From NCBI GenBank assembly GCA_964611385.1, contig CAZSXS010000088.1:1-14087 (forward strand): DNA of 14,087 nucleotides, written 5' to 3'. The stretch comes from CAZSXS01 sp964611385. Its GTDB lineage: Bacteria; Bacillota; Clostridia; Lachnospirales; CAYPQA01. Under the pieces are notes generated by a model that saw only the letters and a program-made list of their open reading frames with translations, searched no databases and had not been told where the DNA came from. Of this stretch, positions 13,769-14,087 are shown one piece after another (within the stretch, counting starts at the first letter, position 1; every line of letters starts with the position of its first letter). The position numbers were made by a program, and so were the translations under genes.

Positions 13769-14087
13769 CTATGAAACTAAAAGCTGATTTCTGTATTGGA
13801 CAGGAGTCAGCTTTTTTAGACCCCATTGAAACCTATAATTGTTATAGTAATCCATATATGAATCAATAAGATGTTGTAATTCATCAAAAGAAGTGCAACA
13901 TTTAAAATCAATCTCATCTTTCATATGGCCAAAAAATGATTCTTGTGGAGCATTATCCCAACAATTTCCAAGCCATGACATAGACTGGCCAAGTTTAAAC
14001 TTTTTTAAAAGCTTTTGAAATTTAGGGCTTGTATAATGAACCCCCTGATCTGAATGAATATAAGCATCTTTATGTATCATTTTTTTA
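13769..14087 (-). CDS. IS3-family transposase OrfB, C-terminal part (runs off the window)
   Basis: The visible 105 or so residues are the end of a DDE (rve-type) integrase core. HSDQGVHYTSPKFQKLL carries the second catalytic Asp and QESFFGHMKDE the catalytic Glu, followed by the usual IDSYMDYYNNYR and LTPVQYRNQL. The frame is open to the right edge, so the ATG at 14080 is internal and the 5' part plus OrfA lie beyond the window. It ends with TAG 97 bases from the end of the convergent Ro-like gene. Nothing seen suggests it is broken. Confidence 0.9.
   Translation of the reverse strand, partial: KKMIHKDAYIHSDQGVHYTSPKFQKLLKKFKLGQSMSWLGNCWDNAPQESFFGHMKDEIDFKCCTSFDELQHLIDSYMDYYNNYRFQWGLKKLTPVQYRNQLLVS

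Overview
The window (about 14 kb, AT-rich) looks like a chromosomal segment of an anaerobic Firmicute of the Clostridia. Supporting signs are strong AAGGAGG ribosome binding sites, TTGACA/TATAAT-type promoters, many hairpin-plus-T-run terminators, a BlaI/M56 pair, an MsmX/UgpC-type shared ATPase, an NAD-dependent GH4 glycosidase and an IS3-family element. No rRNA, canonical tRNA or CRISPR array was seen.

Left part (1-4260). Two terminator-like hairpins are followed by a strong promoter whose -10 region is bracketed by two related operator-like sites. This promoter drives a BlaI/MecI-family repressor and an overlapping M56 membrane metallopeptidase. The peptidase keeps the BlaR1-type zinc core. 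It lacks the penicillin-binding sensor and instead carries a Phe/Asn-rich repeat stretch, a beta-rich segment and a duplicated C-terminal domain of about 80 residues, so its signal is probably not a beta-lactam. A perfect 17-bp bidirectional terminator separates it from a convergent ATPase gene of carbohydrate ABC importers.

Middle (4263-11727). This is mainly sugar metabolism: a BadF/NAGK-type kinase and a GH4 glycosidase with the CHSV signature of alpha-galactosidases form one operon, and a GH2 beta-galactosidase-like enzyme sits further on with its own promoter. Between them lies a three-gene signalling operon resembling the Sia system: SiaD-type diguanylate cyclase, SiaB-type kinase and SiaC-type (DUF1987) switch protein, without SiaA phosphatase and preceded by a structured leader.

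Right part (11728-13672) is the most unusual. A gene for a DUF2828-like protein, interpreted as Ro60/TROVE-like helical repeats plus a vWA domain with a complete MIDAS motif, is preceded by about 440 non-coding bases packed with RNA structure. A good promoter (TTGACT-17-TACAAT) should start a transcript just before three related modules that share an ACAGCAAC motif followed by a hairpin and GAAAA. The middle module sits inside a tRNA-like fold with perfect acceptor, D and T arms but a 59-nt insert instead of an anticodon arm. This is what a bacterial Y RNA (tRNA mimic bound by a Ro protein) would look like, here apparently as a three-module form. A further folded element (D) lies between the modules and the gene, and a second diverged copy lies 7.5 kb away upstream of the sugar kinase operon.

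The right edge holds the C-terminal part of an IS3-family transposase on the minus strand, running off the window.
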